NCBI GenBank assembly: GCA_964434165.1
Contig: CAYSUS010000009.1
Span: 1-64,000 of the forward strand
Direction: 5' to 3'
Source of the DNA: CAYSUS01 sp964434165
Lineage (GTDB): Bacteria > Planctomycetota > Planctomycetia > Pirellulales > Thermoguttaceae
DNA: 64,000 nt
Every line of letters begins with the position of its first letter. The stretch's first letter is position 1. Positions 27,701-37,645 of the stretch are shown in pieces. A model generated the notes under the pieces. The model was not told the origin of the DNA. It did no database searches and saw only the letters and a program-made list of their open reading frames with translations. The translations under genes and the position numbers were made by a program.

Positions 27701-27989
27701 CCCAGGCAGGGAAGCGCTCCGGCGCGATCGGCGAGAACAGGGCTAAATCGTCAACGAGGTCATCGACGTCATCCAGATGGGGGCAGACGACAACAAGCGG
27801 CGCGGCGGCATGGCGGGCCAGCGCAGCCGCCACCAGCGCGCAGGAGGAGCCCCAGACTCCGTCGAGCGTGGCGGCCTGCCCGGAACTGAGGGCGGCGACC
27901 ACCTCATCGAAGCCTTCCTGACGCTCCAGGCGCCCGACCAGATCCGTGAGCGGATCGGGCGCGATGGTGGCCGTTTCGGCAGTTGCCAT
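24756..27989 (-). CDS. mfd: Transcription-repair coupling factor Mfd
   Basis: This 1077-residue protein has the full Mfd layout. A UvrB-like N-terminal part contains PRGGIVDIF. An RNA polymerase-interacting CarD-like domain (VHVAHGIARYRGM) comes next. The RecG-like translocase follows, with Walker A GDVGYGKT near residue 570, the DEEQ box and TATPIPRTL. The C-terminal TRCF domain (SVEVDIDLPCKAYLP) completes it. It removes stalled RNA polymerase at DNA lesions and recruits UvrA. ATG 27989 is in the right place. The gene is independent of its neighbours, with PpiC downstream on the same strand. Confidence 0.97.
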   Translation of the reverse strand: MATAETATIAPDPLTDLVGRLERQEGFDEVVAALSSGQAATLDGVWGSSCALVAAALARHAAAPLVVVCPHLDDVDDLVDDLALFSPIAPERFPAWETLPAEQVTHDEVFGDRVRLLKLLRGGDPPRILAASIQSLLQPVPEQLSLDAHTRTLRIGEETPVEDLCRWLVENGFHNTTAVELPGEFSPRGGIVDIFAPDWYDPVRVELFGDQIESIRRFEVGSQRSLQALDAVEITALDPAGRHRAHLTDFLPAGSWFLLVEPGEIETHGRHYLERLERPQDLHSVRETMRRFVAFPSVTASAVAPSSMETTCRLKIESVERFSGDIARVRDELDAVGAGQRVHVVCQTEAEQRRLSELLSGTRLARRDRIDYPLGHLHHGFRLVPDGIVLLGSGELFHRTDLRRPAQRRLGKVIDSFMELREGELVVHVAHGIARYRGMELLEKDRQVEEHLVLEFAEQTKLYVPTSKIGLVQKYVGGAKARPRLGKLGGRVWSRQKQAVEDAVTDLAAEMLQVQAERATRPGISFPLDTEWQREFDASFPYRETSDQLTTIEAIKRDMYLPRPMDRLLCGDVGYGKTEVAMRAAFKAVNAGYQVAVLVPTTVLAEQHLRTFSSRMAEFPVEIAVLSRFATRKQQAGIVERAEAGAIDIVIGTHRLAQPDVQFANLGLVIIDEEQRFGVEVKERLKRLRQTVDVLTLTATPIPRTLHMSLLGLRDISNLQTPPEDRLAVETRVCRFDAEIIRHAVIRELNRDGQIFFVHNRVADIEGVARRLRQIVPEASIRIGHAQMPEHELERVMLDFIDHRFDLLVSTTIVESGLDIPNANTMFIDEADRYGLADLHQLRGRVGRYKHRAYCYLLLDPNKHVTPTAAKRLRAIEEFSDMGAGFAIAMRDLEIRGAGNILGTQQSGHIALVGYELYCDLLEQAVGRLKRLPPKTSVEVDIDLPCKAYLPRSYVPDMRAKIDLYRRLARATEPDDVQSFRAELADRFGPPPPVVECLLTLTETRIAARRWWIAAIRMEDQYAVLEYRAEPLARQLAAQSGGRLRVVDGRSAYLPLHARVKNADAILAEVKSLLQSG

Positions 27990-28037
27990 GTGCTACGGCG
28001 CATTGTAGGGCAGGGGCTCGGGATCAAGAAGGGGAGA

Positions 28038-28066
28038 TTGCCCCGTCCGTCGGGGTGGGGTAAGGT
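28038..28066 (+). promoter_or_regulatory. Candidate promoter of the small membrane protein gene
   Basis: TTGCCC (28038-28043), a 17-base spacer and TAAGGT (28061-28066). It lies about 70 bases before the start at 28137. Confidence 0.35.
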
Positions 28067-28136
28067 AGATGGGGGCAATGCCGGGGGGAGCCCGCCCGAG
28101 TTCTCGCTGGCCGCGAATGGGTAAGAGGGCGATGCG

Positions 28137-28544
28137 ATGGAAGACAGACGACCCGATCCGAAAACGGCCACGGTGCTCCTGCGTTCCGGGCTGATGTTTC
28201 TGGCGCATGCGGTCGCGGGCCTGTTTCTGCTTGCCGCCCTGGTCATGGCCGTGCCCACGTTCTTGGGCGTCTTCGAACAACTCGAAGCGGAGTTGCCTGC
28301 GATCACGCAGTCGATGATCTGGCTGTCGATCTACGCGGTGGACTACTGGTATCTCATGGGGCTGTTGTTGATTGTGTTCGACGGGGCGGCGCTGCTGATT
28401 CTGAACTCCCTTCCTCGGAACACCCTGTGGCTGGCCGACGTCTGGTTCGCCTTCGTGCTGCTGGCAGTGATCGCATTGCTGAGCCTTGTTTCCGTATCGA
28501 TGGCCGCTCCGCTTGCGCGCGGCACGATGATGCTAACCGGATGA
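28137..28544 (+). CDS. Small membrane protein, GspF-like C-terminal segment
   Basis: This 135-residue protein has three predicted membrane helices (about 16-40, 70-90 and 100-122). Its middle part, VPTFLGVFEQLEAELPAITQ with a following YWYLM, resembles the C-terminal part of type II secretion/type IV pilus F proteins, in which VP, LP and Trp-rich segments alternate with helices. The remaining two-thirds of a GspF protein are absent, and no other secretion genes are nearby. ATG 28137 follows AAGAGGGCG. The next gene starts with an ATGA overlap, so the two are probably translated together. Confidence 0.75.
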   Translation: MEDRRPDPKTATVLLRSGLMFLAHAVAGLFLLAALVMAVPTFLGVFEQLEAELPAITQSMIWLSIYAVDYWYLMGLLLIVFDGAALLILNSLPRNTLWLADVWFAFVLLAVIALLSLVSVSMAAPLARGTMMLTG

Positions 28545-28804
28545 GCGCCCCCGAGCGGCCCCTGACCTCCCCGCCCGAGCTGGCCCCGTCGCCGATCCGC
28601 GACGACACAACGGTTGAGCAGCGGATCGCGATCTGGGTGGACCTGATGAACGCGGCGGACGCAACGGTGCTGGCCTGGCTGCAACGCGAGATCGGCCCCG
28701 ATGGCGACCTCCAGGCCGCAGAGGTACTCCCGGCAGATGGGGGAGCACGACCGGATGATGTGGAACCTGATGCAGCACTTCGTGCAGGCACGAGGCGGCA
28801 GTGA
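28541..28804 (+). CDS. Small protein coupled to the membrane protein, possibly frameshifted
   Basis: The 87-residue frame starts at ATG 28541, overlapping the previous stop by ATGA. The first half (VEQRIAIWVDLMNAADATVL, AWLQREIGPDGDLQAAE) looks like a real planctomycete small protein. After about residue 62 the frame becomes low-quality (VLPADGGARPDD). The +1 frame from 28708 encodes RYSRQMGEHDRMMWNLMQHF, which continues the expected pattern more naturally. This suggests a one-base loss near 28705-28712, either a sequencing error or a real frameshift. The function is not known. Confidence 0.55.
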   Translation: MSAPERPLTSPPELAPSPIRDDTTVEQRIAIWVDLMNAADATVLAWLQREIGPDGDLQAAEVLPADGGARPDDVEPDAALRAGTRRQ

Positions 28805-28848
28805 CGGCTCCAATGCGGACCCGCCTGACTCCTGCCGCCTGACTCCCC

Positions 28849-30753
28849 CTACTCCCCAATCACCCCCACCTCCGCGGCCGAGGCCCACGGCCCGCCGTTG
28901 ACTTCGGAGAGGGCCCGGAGGAGCACGTACCGGCCCTTGGCCGGCTCGAAGGTCACGTCCTGGGGCTCCCTGGTCTTCCACAAGCAAGCCTTGGCCGCGG
29001 GATCGCCGAATGCCGCTGGCGAGTCGCCGACGAAGACCTCGCACTCCCGGATCGCCCCGTTCCAGCCCGCGTCCTGGCGCGCGAGGTAGCGCACGCCGCG
29101 GACCGTGCGGGCGGCGCCAAGATCGAGGACCAGCTCGTGCGGGTGCTTCTGGAGGTCGTCCCTGAACTGGGTGTGCCACACGGTGCGGGCGTCGCCGTCG
29201 ATGGCGTGCCTCGCGTGCCGGCCGTTGAAGGTCGATTCACTCGATACGCGCATCAGCTTGTAGTGCTTCCTTGGAATGAGCCCTTCGGCCGGCATCGGGT
29301 TGACCGGCCCCGAATGGCCCCGCGTGTCGCCCCACTTGGCGCGGCGGTCCCTCTCGTGGTCGGCCGTGTCGTGGAACACGCCCTCGGTGCACGGCGCGTG
29401 GGCCTTCTCGGCCCGAGCCTTCAGTCCGGCCAGCACGTCCGGGTGCTTGTCGGCCAGGTCGGTCGTCTCGCTTAGGTCGCGGCTGAGGTCGTACAGCTCC
29501 CAGGCCGCTTCCTTCCCTCGCGGGAAGACCGCCTTCCATTCGCCCTTGCGCACCGCGATCTGCCCACCCAGCTCCCAGTAGAGGAACTCGTGCTGCGGCT
29601 GCTTGCGACCGGCTCTCTTCTCGCCGATCAGCTCGGGCACGATCGACATGCCGTCGATGTCGGCCGGCGGCTCCGCGCCCGCGATCTCGCAGACCGTCGG
29701 CAGTACGTCGGGGAAGTACCAGAGCAGGTCGCTGGTGCGCCCGGGGTCGATCCTGCCGGGCCAGCGGACGATCATGGGAATTCGCAGACCGCCCTCGTAG
29801 AGGTTGCCCTTGCCGCCGCGGAACGCGCATCCCGTCCTGGGATCGACGTTGGGCCCGAAGAAGCCGCGCGGGTGCTCCTTCCCGCGGAACCGGTCCTGGC
29901 CGCCGTTGTCGCCGCAGAAGAAGAGGATCGTGTTCTCGTCCAGGCCCAGCTCCTTCAGTAGCGCGATCACCTCGCCGACGTTGCGATCGACCATCGCTAC
30001 CATGGCCGCATAGCGGCGGGCCTCTTCGGGCCAGGGCTTGTCCTTGAAGACGGCCCAGGCCGGGTCGCTGTCCGGGATGTCGTACATGCCGTGCGGCGGC
30101 GTGATCGGCAGGTAGCAGAAGAACGGCCGGTCCCTGTTAGCGCGGATGAACTTGAGGGCCTCCTCCATGATCACGTAGTGCGAGTAGGTCTCGCCGCTCC
30201 GTCCCCCGCGGTTGCCTGGCAGCACCAGCTCCTCGCTGTTGCGGATGATGTAGGCGGGGTAGAAGCTGTGGGCGTGGACCTGGTCGTAGTAGCCGACGAA
30301 CGTGTCGAAGCCGTGTCTCTCGGGCACGCCGGTGGACCCGCGCCCCCCACAGCCCCACTTGCCGAACCCGCCCGTGGCGTAGCCTGCCCTCTTCAGAAGC
30401 GAGGCGACGGTCTCCTCCCCCTGGCGCATGGGCGTGCCGCCGCCGTTGGATCGCACGGACGTGTGGCCGCTGTGCTTACCCGTCATCAGGCAGCATCGCG
30501 TGGGCGCGCAGACCGACGACCCGGCCAACGCCTGGGTGAAGCGGATGCCCTCGGCGGCCAGGCGGTCGATGTTGGGCGTCTTGAGCTGTTTGTGGCCCAT
30601 GCACGAAAGCTCGTAGTAGGCCAGCTCGTCGGACATGATGTACACGACGTTGGGCGGGCGCTCGGCGGCCAGGGCCGCGGTCGTTGCGTGGAACATAAAC
30701 AACAGGGCGATCGCGATGAGTCGTCCGATGCGGTCGTGCTCAGGGAGAACCAT
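28849..30753 (-). CDS. Secreted sulfatase with C-terminal F5/8-type C-like domain
   Basis: This 634-residue protein has a signal peptide (about residues 1-30) and a sulfatase core. The modified cysteine is C82 in VCAPTRCCLMTG, which keeps CxPTR. The N-terminal metal ligands are SDE at 41-43 rather than the usual DD. The C-terminal region after about residue 490 resembles a discoidin/F5/8 type C carbohydrate-binding module (TFNGRHARHAIDGDARTVWH, HELVLDLGAARTVRGVRYL). It is likely to act on sulfated polysaccharides bound by the C-terminal module. The ribosome binding site AAAGGA precedes ATG 30753. A promoter match is at 30837-30865. Confidence 0.9.
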   Translation of the reverse strand: MVLPEHDRIGRLIAIALLFMFHATTAALAAERPPNVVYIMSDELAYYELSCMGHKQLKTPNIDRLAAEGIRFTQALAGSSVCAPTRCCLMTGKHSGHTSVRSNGGGTPMRQGEETVASLLKRAGYATGGFGKWGCGGRGSTGVPERHGFDTFVGYYDQVHAHSFYPAYIIRNSEELVLPGNRGGRSGETYSHYVIMEEALKFIRANRDRPFFCYLPITPPHGMYDIPDSDPAWAVFKDKPWPEEARRYAAMVAMVDRNVGEVIALLKELGLDENTILFFCGDNGGQDRFRGKEHPRGFFGPNVDPRTGCAFRGGKGNLYEGGLRIPMIVRWPGRIDPGRTSDLLWYFPDVLPTVCEIAGAEPPADIDGMSIVPELIGEKRAGRKQPQHEFLYWELGGQIAVRKGEWKAVFPRGKEAAWELYDLSRDLSETTDLADKHPDVLAGLKARAEKAHAPCTEGVFHDTADHERDRRAKWGDTRGHSGPVNPMPAEGLIPRKHYKLMRVSSESTFNGRHARHAIDGDARTVWHTQFRDDLQKHPHELVLDLGAARTVRGVRYLARQDAGWNGAIRECEVFVGDSPAAFGDPAAKACLWKTREPQDVTFEPAKGRYVLLRALSEVNGGPWASAAEVGVIGE

Positions 30754-30836
30754 TGGTGGGTCCTTTCGTCAGCAACTCAAGGCGGCAATGGTCGCTTCAA
30801 GGGAAGTGAGGCTTCGTCCGAAAACGAGTTGCTGCA

Positions 30837-30865
30837 AGTATATGGCGGGCCTGATTGGGTAGCAA
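30837..30865 (-). promoter_or_regulatory. Candidate promoter of the sulfatase gene
   Basis: TTGCTA (30860-30865), 17 bases and TATACT (30837-30842), about 85 bases before the start at 30753. Confidence 0.45.
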
Positions 30866-31103
30866 TCACAAGAACCGCAGCACTTCGTAGTGCGTCATCG
30901 CGGTGCGAGCGGGGAAGGAGCGAACGTCTCACGTTACCGCGCCGGCGTCTTGAAGGAAGAATACCTTCCTGGAGACGGAGTTCGAGCACGATGGAAACCT
31001 GATCGTCAGTCGACTGGCGTACAGTTTGAACGGGCCGCCGACCAGTGGCAACCCCCGGCTGGCGCGAGTCTGGCACACGATGCGCGCGGGATCGCGCTGG
31101 ACA

Positions 31104-31139
31104 GAAAAGGCCTCCCGCGCGCCGCGCACGCGGAAGGCC
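31104..31139 (-). terminator. Intrinsic terminator of the porin gene
   Basis: On the minus strand, GGCCTTCCGCG (31129-31139) pairs with CGCGGGAGGCC (31109-31119), with one mismatch, and is followed by TTTT (31105-31108). It lies 33 bases after the porin stop codon. Confidence 0.7.
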
Positions 31140-31171
31140 ACAAAACGCGGCAGGGGGAGTGTGCTTGACGC

Positions 31172-32659
31172 CTAGAACGTGATGATCAGGTCCGCCGCCA
31201 CGGTAAGCTGGTAGGACTTGTTGCCGTCGTCGAAGGGAAGTTCCCCCTTCACGTCGCGCGTGCCGTTGTACCAGTCGTAACGGATCTCGGGCCGGATGAC
31301 GGCGTTGGGGCAGGGCCGGTAGTTGAGGCCCCAAGTGAGCTCAAACCAGTCGCCGGAGAATCCCGGCCCGCCGGCCCAGGCTCGGCCGTTGCCCGGCACG
31401 TTGCCCGGTCCGTAAAACAGGCCGTCGTCGTCGCGGAGCCACTCGAATCGCATCCCGGCGGACCACTGCGGGCTCATGGTGTAGAACAGGTAGTTGTTCA
31501 GTCCGTACCACTCCGCGTCCTCGTGATTGCGCGGATCGCCGTTGTTTTCCACGCCGAAGTTGCTCTGCAGCACGTAGCGGAGCTTCTCGCTCAGGCCCTG
31601 CTCCAGGAGCAGGCTGTTGGCCACGCGGTTCTGGTTGCCGAACACGGGGTCCTGCGGGCCGATGCTCAGGGCGTAGCGGATCGCGGTCCGCTCGCCGAGG
31701 GCCACGCGGACCCCGCCCATGAAGTCGGCGTCGTTGTTCAGGTCCTCCCACATCATCCAGCCGCGGTGGAACCCGGCCTGGATCGAAACGCGGTCGGAGA
31801 GCTTGTAGTCGGCCAGCGCCCCGGTGACCAGGAGCGGCTCGGTCATCGCCATGGCGTAGGAGTGGGAGTAGAAGAAGTTCGCCACGGCCGGGACCTGCTC
31901 GTAACTGAGGATGCCGGCGAAGTGCCCCAGCTTCACCGAGAGCCGGTTATAGGCAACCTCGGCGTAAAGCTGGGGGATGACCAGCCCGTAGGGTTGGTTC
32001 TCGCCGTTGATGCGGTTCTCCAGGCCCCAGTTGACGCCGAACCGGGCGTCGGAGCCGTAAATCATGTCGATCCGGCCGCCCAGGTCCCAACCGCCGTCGC
32101 TGGTATCGACCGGGCGGTTCAAGAACATCCAGGCCTGGTTCACCTGCCATTCGGCGTGGCGGTCGTTCGTGGCCACCGGGCCGTTGAAGCGGTCGGCCGG
32201 CACCTGGGCGTTGGCCGTGAAGCCCTGCTGGAGCCAGCCGCCCAGCACGATACCGCGCTGTTTGAGGAAGCAGGGCTGCGGCAAGCGCCACGGCTCGGGC
32301 GGCCCGGCCGGCTGCGGAAGACAGCAGGGGTCGCAGTAAGGGCCGCCGAGTTCCGTCGCGGACGCCTCTTGCGGGGTGTCGGTCGCTGGATTGGGCTGCG
32401 GGCTGAAGGTCCTGGCCGGCTCCTGATATGCCTGATCGGACGGAAGGGGAGCCTCCTCGCGAAACGGAGCCGTCTCCGCCGGATCGGGATACGGAACCGT
32501 CTGGGCGAGCTGGGCGGTCGAACGATCGAACTGGGGCAGCGCGAGCGGCTCGGGCTCGGCCACGGCGAGTCCCAACGAAGGCCCTTGCCCATTCGCCAAC
32601 GTCGCGCTGGCGCCAACCAGCAAGGCCACCCCCAAGGCCGTCATCCGGCTTTTCCTCAT
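31172..32659 (-). CDS. Outer-membrane porin (BBP2-like)
   Basis: This 495-residue protein has a signal peptide and a Pro-rich stretch with a PYCDPCCLPQP cysteine cluster before a beta-barrel domain. The barrel is of the type named putative beta-barrel porin-2. GIVLGGWLQQGFTAN begins it, with AVIRPEIRYDWY and a final phenylalanine (LIITF) that marks outer-membrane targeting. It likely forms a channel for small molecules. A strong Shine-Dalgarno (GGAGGAGGG) precedes the ATG, fixing the start at 32659. A terminator follows. Confidence 0.85.
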   Translation of the reverse strand: MRKSRMTALGVALLVGASATLANGQGPSLGLAVAEPEPLALPQFDRSTAQLAQTVPYPDPAETAPFREEAPLPSDQAYQEPARTFSPQPNPATDTPQEASATELGGPYCDPCCLPQPAGPPEPWRLPQPCFLKQRGIVLGGWLQQGFTANAQVPADRFNGPVATNDRHAEWQVNQAWMFLNRPVDTSDGGWDLGGRIDMIYGSDARFGVNWGLENRINGENQPYGLVIPQLYAEVAYNRLSVKLGHFAGILSYEQVPAVANFFYSHSYAMAMTEPLLVTGALADYKLSDRVSIQAGFHRGWMMWEDLNNDADFMGGVRVALGERTAIRYALSIGPQDPVFGNQNRVANSLLLEQGLSEKLRYVLQSNFGVENNGDPRNHEDAEWYGLNNYLFYTMSPQWSAGMRFEWLRDDDGLFYGPGNVPGNGRAWAGGPGFSGDWFELTWGLNYRPCPNAVIRPEIRYDWYNGTRDVKGELPFDDGNKSYQLTVAADLIITF

Positions 32660-32986
32660 GGCACCCTCCTCCGTGGACGTGGCTGTCGGCGAGTCGCGTT
32701 CCGCTGGCATCGCGACGGCGCGCAATCCCCATTCACGCGATGCACTTCGCAGAACCTATCGGAACGATCCGACGGTCGGATTCAGAGAAGGCCGCAAAGG
32801 CCGTACAACTGGAACGAAGGGCAAAGGGCCCCCAGGTTGCCTAGAGTCCCAAGGGGCTGAAGAGCGGTGAGTGAGGCGGATGGCAGGCCAGAGGATTGCG
32901 CGGCGGGTGGGTCGCACGCCTGTACCCTCGTACGCCGCGATCCTTGAAGGGGCGTCGTGCGCGCCGCGTGCGATCCACCCCCCCGT

Positions 32987-33050
32987 CACCCACTTACTGC
33001 CCGCTCACCCACTTACTGCCCGCTCACCCACTTACTGCCCGCTCACCCAC
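32987..33050. repeat. 19-base tandem repeat, 3.4 copies
   Basis: Unit CACCCACTTACTGCCCGCT is repeated at 32987, 33006 and 33025, then a 7-base partial copy. The three full units are identical. Confidence 0.9.
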
Positions 33051-33080
33051 GCACCACGGGCCACTGGCCGCCGACCAGAC

Positions 33081-33118
33081 AAAAAGGCCTTCGAAGTCCC
33101 ACGGACGTCGAAGGCCTT
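33081..33118 (-). terminator. Intrinsic terminator of the FGE-fold lipoprotein gene
   Basis: Sixteen-base arms (33084-33099 and 33103-33118) with one mismatch surround a three-base loop. On the minus strand the hairpin ends in a run of T (33081-33085). It begins 31 bases after the stop codon. Confidence 0.85.
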
Positions 33119-33148
33119 GGATCGCGCATCGGGCATGGCCAGGGCCGG

Positions 33149-34804
<1,656 letters not shown>

Positions 34805-35338
34805 GAGTCTCTGATCCTCGTTCAACCGGAAAACTGGAACATCCCACTCGCCCGACCCCGAGGGCATGAGCTCCCACAGCGCGCACACGCCTACCCACCA
34901 ACTCCTTTTGCTCGGCGCTGCTTATCAAGGCGGGTGGTGCGGCCGGCACCACTCCCGGCACTCTCCTTCGCGGCCGCACCCAACACCGCATTGTAAACCG
35001 GTCCAAGCCGGGCTGCAAACCCGCGCACCCCCTGATGGTGCCGCGAGCGCCGCTCTCGAGCGGACACACCCTCACGTCCTCTCCGCCCCGACCCCATGCC
35101 GCCCACGACGGAGGCGATCCGGGACGTACGGGCGGCACGCGGAACGCTCTTCTCAAGCCTGGGATCGCGAGGGCGGGGGCTCTCGTGGTCGCCTCGGCTT
35201 CGGCCGTTGTACCGAGCGCCGGACGGTGCTGTTCGAACACCCCGCGTTGCACGTCCGCCGAGCGAGCGACTAAGCTGGACTTGTTCCACGTTGCGTTCGA
35301 GGCCCCTCCCGAATTCATCCCCCGCGAAGGACGTTGCC
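34805..35338. other. Long divergent spacer without recognisable gene
   Basis: These 534 bases lie between the divergent FGE-fold lipoprotein and ApbE genes. Several short open frames are present on both strands, none with coding features. Both promoters should lie here but no clear box pair stands out. Confidence 0.5.
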
Positions 35339-36376
35339 GTGCGTCTTAGAGGCATCCAGTTCTCGCTAACGCGATCCGTTTGTCATGCCGCGGTCCTGTT
35401 GGCGACCTCGGCGGCATGGGCCGAGCCGAAACTGGAGCGCTTCGAGTACGAGGGCATGGAGATGGCCGTGCCCGTGCGCATGGTCGTCTATGCTGCCCAG
35501 GAGAAGGCCGCCGACAAGGCGGTGCGCGCGGCTTTCGACCGCATCCACGCGCTCAACGGGGTGATGAGCGATTACGACGCCCAGAGCGAGATCCGACGGC
35601 TGTGCGAGACGGCCGGCCAGGGCAAGGCGTTCGCCGTGAGCGAGGACTTGTTCCGCGTGCTGGCCGCCTCGAAACGGTGGGCCGAGCGCTCCCGAGGGGC
35701 GTTCGACCCCACGATCGGCCAGGTTGTCCGCCTCTGGCGCCGCGCCCGACGCCAGCGCGCACTGCCTTCCGAGGAGCGACTCACCGAGGCCAGGCGGACC
35801 GTGGGGCACGAGCTGATGGAGCTGGACTCCGACAAGCGGACCGTGCGCCTTGCACGCGAGGGCACGCGCCTGGACCTGGGCGGGATCGCCAAAGGCTTTG
35901 CCATCGACGAGGCCCTGCGCGTGCTGGCCGAGCGCGGCATCGAGCGGGCCCTGGTGGACGCGGGGGGCGACATCCGCCTGGGCAAGGGCCCGCCCGACAA
36001 GCAGGGATGGCGCATCGGCGTGGCCGCCCTGGAGCCCGAGGGGGAGCCCAGCCGCTACCTCTGCCTGGCCGGCCGAGCCATCGCCACCTCGGGCGATACG
36101 TGGCAGTTCGTCGAGATCGGCGGGCGCCGCTACTCGCACATCGTCGATCCGCGGACCGGCGTGGGCCTGACCGACCACAGCAGCGTGACCGTCGTGGCGC
36201 GCGACGGAATGACGGCCGACGCGCTGGCCACGGCGATCAGCGTGCTCGGCCCGGGGGAAGGAATGAAGCTCGCCGACCGCACGCCCGGCGCCGCGGCCCT
36301 GGTCGTTCAGGCCCCGGATGGCAAGCCGGAGACGTTCGAGTCGGAGCGGTGGAACGAGATCGAGGCCGGCAAGTGA
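35339..36376 (+). CDS. ApbE-family FAD:protein FMN transferase
   Basis: This 345-residue exported protein carries the ApbE domain. Key parts are MSDYDAQSEIRRL, RSRGAFDPTIG, LDLGGIAKGFAID, DAGGDIRLG and a C-terminal GMTADALATAISVLG. It attaches FMN covalently to target proteins outside the cytoplasm using FAD, as for Rnf/Nqr subunits. The likely start is GTG 35339: it has a good ribosome binding site (GAAGGA) and is followed by a signal peptide ending at AAWA. No flavoprotein target is seen nearby. Confidence 0.9.
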   Translation: MRLRGIQFSLTRSVCHAAVLLATSAAWAEPKLERFEYEGMEMAVPVRMVVYAAQEKAADKAVRAAFDRIHALNGVMSDYDAQSEIRRLCETAGQGKAFAVSEDLFRVLAASKRWAERSRGAFDPTIGQVVRLWRRARRQRALPSEERLTEARRTVGHELMELDSDKRTVRLAREGTRLDLGGIAKGFAIDEALRVLAERGIERALVDAGGDIRLGKGPPDKQGWRIGVAALEPEGEPSRYLCLAGRAIATSGDTWQFVEIGGRRYSHIVDPRTGVGLTDHSSVTVVARDGMTADALATAISVLGPGEGMKLADRTPGAAALVVQAPDGKPETFESERWNEIEAGK

Positions 36377-36484
36377 CCCGATGAGGGATGCCTCTGCGGG
36401 GTAGTCAAGCCCAAGAGGGCGCGCGGGCTCCGCTTGGAGTCCGGCGCGAGTCGCTCCGCAGCCGAGTCCCTCAAGTGCCGCGTC

Positions 36485-37507
36485 TCAACCGTACCACCGC
36501 TCGAGCACGTCGCGCCACTCCCCTGGGCTGGCCACGCGGATGAAGGCCTGGCGGACCTCGTCGGCTTGCGGGTGGAGCTGGGCGTACTTGATGCCGAACT
36601 TGCGCATCTGCCGGCCTGCCCGGCTGGGGCCGTACGTCCGGTCGGCCAGCCGGTAATGCTCGTAGAGCACCTCGCGCTGCTCTTCGATCGACGGAGGAGC
36701 GGGAAGCGGCTGTCCGGCGAACAGCGCCCTCACCTGGCGGAAGATCCACGGGTTGCCGATGGCGCCCCGGGCGACGGTCACGCCGTCCACGCCGGTCCGA
36801 GCGAGCATCTCCAGGCAGGCCGGGGCCGTGAACAGGTCGCCGCTGCCCAGTACCGTGCGCGGTCCGGCGTACTGCTTGAGCTGCTTGAGGAACTCCCACG
36901 AGGCGTCGCCTTCGTAGCGCTGATGGACGGTGCGGCCGTGCACCGTCACGGCCGCGGCACCCAGCCGAAACACCCCATCGAAGATCGCGAAGAACCGCTC
37001 GCGGCTATCGGGCGAGTCGTCGATGCCCCGCCGCATCTTCACCGTGACCGGGACGTGCGGCGGGAGGGCGTCGCGCACGCGTCCGACGATCGCCAAAGCC
37101 GTGTCCGGCTCGCCGAGCAGGAATCCGCCGCGGCAGCGACCGAGCACCTTCTTCACCGGGCAGCCGAAATTGATGTCGATCACGTCGAATCCGGCCTCGA
37201 CGAGCTTCACCGCGGCGGGGGCGAACTCCTCCGCGGCGCTTCCCATGAGCTGGGCGCCGACCGGATGGTCGTCGTCGTCCACGCGGATCAGTCTGCCCGC
37301 CTTGGGGCCTCGGTGGACCTGGAGCACGAAGCGGTCAAGCAGCACCTCTCCCAGCGTGTAGGGCGCGCCGAGCCGCCGACAGATCTTGCGCATGGGCCAG
37401 TCGCTGTAGCCGCTCAGCGCGGCCAGCACGACCGGCATGTCGATCTTCACCGCGCCCAGCCGCAAGGTAGCAGGCGTTCTCCGAATGCCGTCCGCTTCCG
37501 CACGCAC
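36485..37507 (-). CDS. dus: tRNA-dihydrouridine synthase
   Basis: This 340-residue protein is a Dus-family FMN enzyme that reduces uridine in tRNA D-loops. The N-terminal section MPVVLAALSGYSDWPMRKI, the catalytic-cysteine section DINFGCPVKKV and VTVHGRTVHQRYEG are characteristic. The GAIGNPWIF section binds FMN. I chose GTG 37507 because CGGAGG sits six bases before it; a TTG at 37523-37525 is the alternative. The downstream gene on the same strand would not be coupled. Confidence 0.93.
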   Translation of the reverse strand: MRAEADGIRRTPATLRLGAVKIDMPVVLAALSGYSDWPMRKICRRLGAPYTLGEVLLDRFVLQVHRGPKAGRLIRVDDDDHPVGAQLMGSAAEEFAPAAVKLVEAGFDVIDINFGCPVKKVLGRCRGGFLLGEPDTALAIVGRVRDALPPHVPVTVKMRRGIDDSPDSRERFFAIFDGVFRLGAAAVTVHGRTVHQRYEGDASWEFLKQLKQYAGPRTVLGSGDLFTAPACLEMLARTGVDGVTVARGAIGNPWIFRQVRALFAGQPLPAPPSIEEQREVLYEHYRLADRTYGPSRAGRQMRKFGIKYAQLHPQADEVRQAFIRVASPGEWRDVLERWYG

Positions 37508-37532
37508 GCCGCACCTCCGATTCAACCAGGAC

Positions 37533-37590
37533 CACCCTCTCCCGCTCGCGGGCGAGGGTGGCCGTGAGACGGCCGGGTGAGGGCGGCGCG
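37533..37590. repeat. Palindromic repeat family A, copy 3
   Basis: CACCCTCTCCCGC and GCGGGCGAGGGTG form the hairpin, followed by a GGCCGGGTGAGGGCGG tail. It lies just upstream of the dus gene. Confidence 0.7.
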
Positions 37591-37645
37591 AACACGCATC
37601 TGCACCGTCGCGCGCATTGGGACGGCACGGCGATCGCAGGCCCTG

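Larger units (their letters stand above)
30754..31171. other. Spacer between porin and sulfatase genes
   Basis: These 418 bases hold the porin terminator (31104-31139) and the sulfatase promoter match (30837-30865). No convincing gene was found. Confidence 0.6.
32660..33148. other. Spacer with minisatellite and terminator
   Basis: No gene was found in these 489 bases. A 19-base minisatellite (32987-33050) and a strong minus-strand terminator (33081-33118) lie within. Confidence 0.6.

Noticed and set aside
32987..33050. Possible CRISPR
   Set aside because: The repeats are directly adjacent with no spacers, so it is a tandem minisatellite.
34805..35338. Short open frames in the long spacer
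   Set aside because: Several overlap each other on both strands, with biased Arg/Ser/Pro composition and no ribosome binding sites.
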